Assembly (NCBI GenBank): GCA_913048115.1
Contig: CAJWVI010000001.1
Location: forward strand, 80,059 to 144,058
Direction of reading: 5' to 3'
Origin: an uncultured Flavobacteriaceae bacterium
GTDB taxonomy: Bacteria; Bacteroidota; Bacteroidia; Flavobacteriales; Flavobacteriaceae
Length of the DNA stretch: 64,000 bases
A program made the translations under genes and the position numbers. How positions within the stretch are numbered: position 1 is the first letter of the stretch; every line of letters begins with the position of its first letter. The notes beneath the pieces were generated by a model. The model did no database searches. It was not told the DNA's origin and was given only the letters and a program-made list of their open reading frames with translations. Positions 60,682-64,000 of the stretch are shown one piece after another.

Positions 60682-61611
60682 TTACATCAAGAACTTGGAA
60701 CTAATAGACTCGTTTTCGTGCACACTTAGCATCACATCAGCAAAAAGATTGGCACAAGTAAGTATTTTTAATTTTGGGCTTTCTTGACTAAGAGGTATAG
60801 AGTCTGTAACAATTAGCGCCTCTAGCCTTGAGTTTTCAAGACGCTCAAAAGCACTTCCAGACATAATAGGGTGGGTGCAAATAGCACGTACGCTCAAGGC
60901 GCCCCGCTCGATCATAAGGTCTGCGGCTTTGGTGAGTGTGCCTGCGGTATCTACCATGTCATCTACCAAAACTACGTTTTTACCCTTTACGTCTCCAATA
61001 AGCTCCATGTGGCTAATGATATTTGCTTTTTCACGCTGCTTGTAGCAAATTACTACATCACTAGAAAGGGCTTTAGAGTATGCATAGGCTCTTTTGCTAC
61101 CTCCCATGTCTGGTGAGGCAATTGTTAAATTATCTAGCTTTAGGCTTTTTAGATAGGGTAAGAAAATGGTAGATGCATAGAGGTGATCTACGGGTTTTTC
61201 AAAAAATCCTTGAATTTGATCTGCGTGCAAATCCATAGTGATGATTCTAGTTGCGCCGGCTGTTTCTAGCATTTTGGCAATGAGTTTTGCAGCAATAGGC
61301 ACACGAGGCTTATCTTTTCTATCTTGCCTTGCCCAACCAAAATACGGTATAACAGCCGTAATGTGTCTTGCGCTAGCGCGCTTGGCAGCGTCACACATTA
61401 ATAGTAGTTCCATAAGGTTGTCACTACTTGGGTGTGTAGATCCTATTAAAAACACACGGCATCCCCGCACAGACTCTTCAAAACTAGGTTGGAACTCACC
61501 ATCACTATAGGTTGAGGTAATGATATTTCCTAGGGGAAGCCCATAGGCTTTTGCAATATCTTTGGCAAGTGCTTGGCTTTGTTTACAAGCAAAAATCTTT
61601 GGTGTTGGCAT
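60682..61611 (-). CDS. prs: Ribose-phosphate pyrophosphokinase
   Basis: YSDGEFQPSFEESVRGCRVFLIGST, VLVDDMVDTAGTLTKAADLM. Confidence 0.97.
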   Translation of the reverse strand: MPTPKIFACKQSQALAKDIAKAYGLPLGNIITSTYSDGEFQPSFEESVRGCRVFLIGSTHPSSDNLMELLLMCDAAKRASARHITAVIPYFGWARQDRKDKPRVPIAAKLIAKMLETAGATRIITMDLHADQIQGFFEKPVDHLYASTIFLPYLKSLKLDNLTIASPDMGGSKRAYAYSKALSSDVVICYKQREKANIISHMELIGDVKGKNVVLVDDMVDTAGTLTKAADLMIERGALSVRAICTHPIMSGSAFERLENSRLEALIVTDSIPLSQESPKLKILTCANLFADVMLSVHENESISSKFLM

Positions 61612-61788
61612 GGTGGGTTTTTTTTGTACACACAAATGTATAAGAAAACCTTACAAGAGATAACTTTAGTTATGCTGAGTTATTAAGAATTTCTAGAAAG
61701 CAGGCACATTTATAAAACAGGTACACCTAAGAAGCCTTTTTTTAGGTGTTTAGAGCAGTGATAATAATCACTAGAGGTAATATGGATG

Positions 61789-61954
61789 CTATTTAAAACC
61801 AATTTTTGTTAGTTTTTCTCTGTACCAATCTTTATCTGTTGCTTTATATAGCAGCCAAATGGCATACTCTCTATAAGTTAAACACCAATACAAGGTGTAG
61901 AAAAATAGTTTTAGTGATAAAGACAGCCTTATTTTTTTATGATTTTTGAGGGTT
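61789..61954 (-). other. Coding-like open frame without ATG (possible gene remnant)
   Basis: Manual translation ...NHKKIRLSLSLKLFFYTLYWCLTYREYAIWLLYKATDKDWYREKLTKIGFK*; no ATG between the upstream stop and this segment. Confidence 0.3.
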
Positions 61955-61978
61955 TAAAAATCAATTTTTAAACCCTGT
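61951..61978. repeat. 13-bp perfect inverted repeat with 2-nt loop
   Basis: AGGGTTTAAAAAT-CA-ATTTTTAAACCCT. Confidence 0.85.
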
Positions 61979-62014
61979 AGCACCTGCTTTTACTATAATA
62001 AAACCTTGACAAAA

Positions 62015-62047
62015 AAACCCCCATAACGTACATTGTTATGGGGGTTT
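62015..62047 (-). terminator. Strong terminator downstream of the T9SS-sorted protein gene
   Basis: AAACCCCCATAAC-N7-GTTATGGGGGTTT; T-run on minus strand. Confidence 0.9.
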
Positions 62048-62073
62048 GTATTATATGTAGCCCTGCGGCTGTT

Positions 62074-62871
62074 TTATTTTACGTAAATCTTTTTTGAGAA
62101 CACTTGATTTCCAGCAGCTATTTTTATGATATATATTCCAGACACCAATGTGTTTGTGTTGATGGTTTGTGAGGTGTAGCTAGTATTAAGTGTTTTGCTA
62201 CCCACTACCATACCCATCATATTGTATATTGTAGCTGTTGTATTGTCTAGATTTGGTGTTAATCCCTGTATGGTTATATATTGTTTGTTGTTTACTTTAT
62301 ACACCTCTAGATTTGTTGTCTCTAGTGTATTGCCTGAAGAAAGGCTACTTGTACTAAAATGAATATAAAACCTTCCTGGTCCATTTAAGTCACTCTGTGC
62401 AATTAACTCGAAGTCTTGCTCTTTTAATGAGGTCATTGTGCCGTTAAGTACATCTTCTATGTATATGTACACATCCTCTGGCATGGTATTGTCTGCCATG
62501 CTAATTCTAAAATTTTGTGATTGTTCTTGGTTTATGATAAGAGGTACTCTTGAGTTTTCCATAGCATCTATACCCATGGCGTTTATAGAAAAATTAGTTC
62601 CTTGATCATCTTCTAGCAATCTAGAGCTTAAGGGCATGTCTTGATTGAAAGCTCCTGCATCATATCCTGGGTCTAAACCTAAGGTTAAACCATCTTGAAA
62701 ATAAAATGTAGTCTCTACTGGGTTTTGATCACCGGGGTATAAATTAATGTCAACCATATGTGTGCTCATCATGGGTGCAACAGCATTACTATTGCCCCCT
62801 TCAGAAAGCTCTGAAGCATAAGCAAAAGAAAACAATAAAAACAGTAGTGGAAGAAGTGTGCATTTTTTCAT
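62074..62871 (-). CDS. Secreted protein with T9SS type A sorting domain
   Basis: Signal peptide MKKCTLLPLLFLLFSFAYA; CTD LVSGIYIIKIAAGNQVFSKKIYVK. Confidence 0.88.
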   Translation of the reverse strand: MKKCTLLPLLFLLFSFAYASELSEGGNSNAVAPMMSTHMVDINLYPGDQNPVETTFYFQDGLTLGLDPGYDAGAFNQDMPLSSRLLEDDQGTNFSINAMGIDAMENSRVPLIINQEQSQNFRISMADNTMPEDVYIYIEDVLNGTMTSLKEQDFELIAQSDLNGPGRFYIHFSTSSLSSGNTLETTNLEVYKVNNKQYITIQGLTPNLDNTTATIYNMMGMVVGSKTLNTSYTSQTINTNTLVSGIYIIKIAAGNQVFSKKIYVK

Positions 62872-62923
62872 AATAATATTTTTGAGAGTGATATAAGAAT
62901 CAAGTATCAATCATCTTATGATA

Positions 62924-62931
62924 CAAATATA
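62924..62931 (-). promoter_or_regulatory. Candidate -7 element TATATTTG for the minus-strand secreted-protein gene
   Basis: Minus strand reads TTG-N15-TATATTTG; -33 TTG at 62947-62949; spacing shorter than ideal. Confidence 0.45.
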
Positions 62932-62952
62932 CTACATATTGTGGAACAAGCG

Positions 62953-62982
62953 CACTTAATCGTATATTTAATACACTTAATC
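62953..62982 (-). repeat. Direct repeat pair GATTAAGTG-N12-GATTAAGTG (21-bp period)
   Basis: Identical 9-mers at 62953-62961 and 62974-62982. Confidence 0.9.
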
Positions 62983-63100
62983 TATAATTTTGCCCTTTTT
63001 TTGAGACAATTATATGTTACAATACCTTGTTATCTAATGTTATAATGGTGTTTGTTGCTAATATAGATATTTTTAAAAAAAATGAAATTTTTTTCATCTT

Positions 63101-63142
63101 ACGCACTTTTAATCTTGTTTAACACGCTTTTAATCTTATTTA
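63101..63142. repeat. Tandem 21-bp repeat, two units, 18/21 identical
   Basis: ACGCACTTTTAATCTTGTTTA | ACACGCTTTTAATCTTATTTA. Confidence 0.92.
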
Positions 63143-63452
63143 TGGTCTAATAAACACATCAAAAAGAGATGTTTTCTACGTCAAAAACAAAATTAATGGT
63201 GTTGTCTTATAAGAAACCTGTTTAAACATAGTTGCTCTCTTAAGGGTTTTATAGCGGGATTGTTTTTTTGCGAGGTTGGGGCAAATACAGTTGAATTTTT
63301 TTTTGAAAGATTTACAGAAGTTTGGTACTTGACTATACTGTTGGGATATATACAAGAGTGCCAAAGCTCCTATTAAATACTAGCTTGAGCTTTTATTTAA
63401 TTCGGCTAGTAAGAAAAGGTTTGAATACAGGTCTTTTTTTAAATATTAATTT

Positions 63453-63554
63453 GCAACTAATATTTAGTAGTATGGTTTTTATAAAAACTAAAATATTTGA
63501 TTTTTAGGGTATTAAATAATAATTATATGCATATATTATAGCAACTAATATTTA
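63453..63554. repeat. 14-bp direct repeat GCAACTAATATTTA at 63453-63466 and 63541-63554
   Basis: Exact match, 88-bp offset, upstream of the gene at 63622. Confidence 0.85.
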
Positions 63555-63574
63555 TTTTTCACAACTATTTTAAA

Positions 63575-63582
63575 TATCTTTG
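63575..63582 (+). promoter_or_regulatory. Candidate -7 element TATCTTTG for the gene at 63622
   Basis: Matches TAnnTTTG, about 40 nt upstream of ATG; no clear -33. Confidence 0.4.
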
Positions 63583-63621
63583 TAGCTTTTGGGTAAACAA
63601 TAATTTTAAATTAAACATACT

Positions 63622-64000
63622 ATGTCACGACACTTACACATATCACTCTTAGTTTGTTTTTTAACATTGTCGCTGCAGTCTCAAAATATTACAGTCTTAC
63701 CTAGTGCCTTTTTATTAATTGGTGAAGAAGGCTCATTAACAGTTCCTGGAGATTTTACCAACTCTGGCGCCGTTACTCTAAGCTCTACGGCAGATGATTT
63801 TTCTTCTCTAATTGTTGATGGTAATGCCACGGGAGATGTCATATACAATAGATACGTAAACGCCTATAATGACCTCGCAAATGGCGGTTGGGATTTAGTA
63901 GGAGCCCCTGTTGAGATGACTATTGCAGATTTTGTAAGCCATAATGGGAGTGTTTTATATAAATCTGGTGATTATTTTGCTTTTGGAGATTGGGATAATC
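63622..64000 (+). CDS. N-terminal part of a secreted protein, truncated by window edge
   Basis: Manual translation MSRHLHISLLVCFLTLSLQSQNITVLPSAFLLIGEEGSLTVPGDFTNSGAVTLSS...; open to the end of the window. Confidence 0.8.
   Translation, partial: MSRHLHISLLVCFLTLSLQSQNITVLPSAFLLIGEEGSLTVPGDFTNSGAVTLSSTADDFSSLIVDGNATGDVIYNRYVNAYNDLANGGWDLVGAPVEMTIADFVSHNGSVLYKSGDYFAFGDWDN

Noticed and set aside
63176-63507. 61-62 aa ORFs in the right intergenic region
   Set aside because: AT-rich spurious frames, no recognisable motifs, overlapping on opposite strands.
1-64000. CRISPR arrays, phage genes, transposases, toxin-antitoxin pairs, defence genes, tRNA/rRNA
   Set aside because: Looked for on both strands by eye and in the ORF list; none recognisable. 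A tRNAscan-SE or DefenseFinder run would be decisive.

Overview
AT-rich, mostly housekeeping chromosomal window from a Bacteroidota genome, most likely Flavobacteriaceae. This assignment rests on gene content: Bat operon, three type IX secretion (T9SS) C-terminal signals, a PorZ-like protein next to recO, and TAnnTTTG-type promoters. I saw no CRISPR array, rRNA, recognisable tRNA, transposase or prophage. Main blocks: the 3' end of a probable GH2 beta-mannosidase plus a GH20 lipoprotein hexosaminidase; an SDR; a complete MoxR-DUF58-X-BatA-BatB-BatC-BatD-BatE operon; SulP transporter; cvpA, pheS, gpsA, gdhA; porZ-like, recO, TonB receptor; a short tail-less SSB next to recQ; a TPR-TM-HTH regulator; HDAC-like, metG; a DUF1501/DUF1800 pair; ldcA, yraN, mfd; acs; fbp, GNAT, aspartate kinase; an arsC-like phosphatase with DUF6428; mgtE, rsmA, DUF4286, TPR, serS; HTTM, ribF, pth, rplY, prs; and two divergent secreted-protein genes at the right end. 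No obviously new multi-gene system is visible. The strongest unexplained signals are: (1) two pairs of 21-bp-period direct repeats between the divergent secreted-protein genes, one pair having 9-N12-9 geometry just upstream of a Bacteroidota-type promoter; (2) an unlisted 35-aa membrane smORF between the HTTM gene and serS; (3) the tail-less SSB/RecQ pair; (4) a DUF1501 protein with both a Tat-like signal and a T9SS CTD, beside a DUF1800 partner with no signal peptide; (5) an uncharacterised two-TM protein inside the Bat operon. All names come from reading translations by eye; no database search was run.
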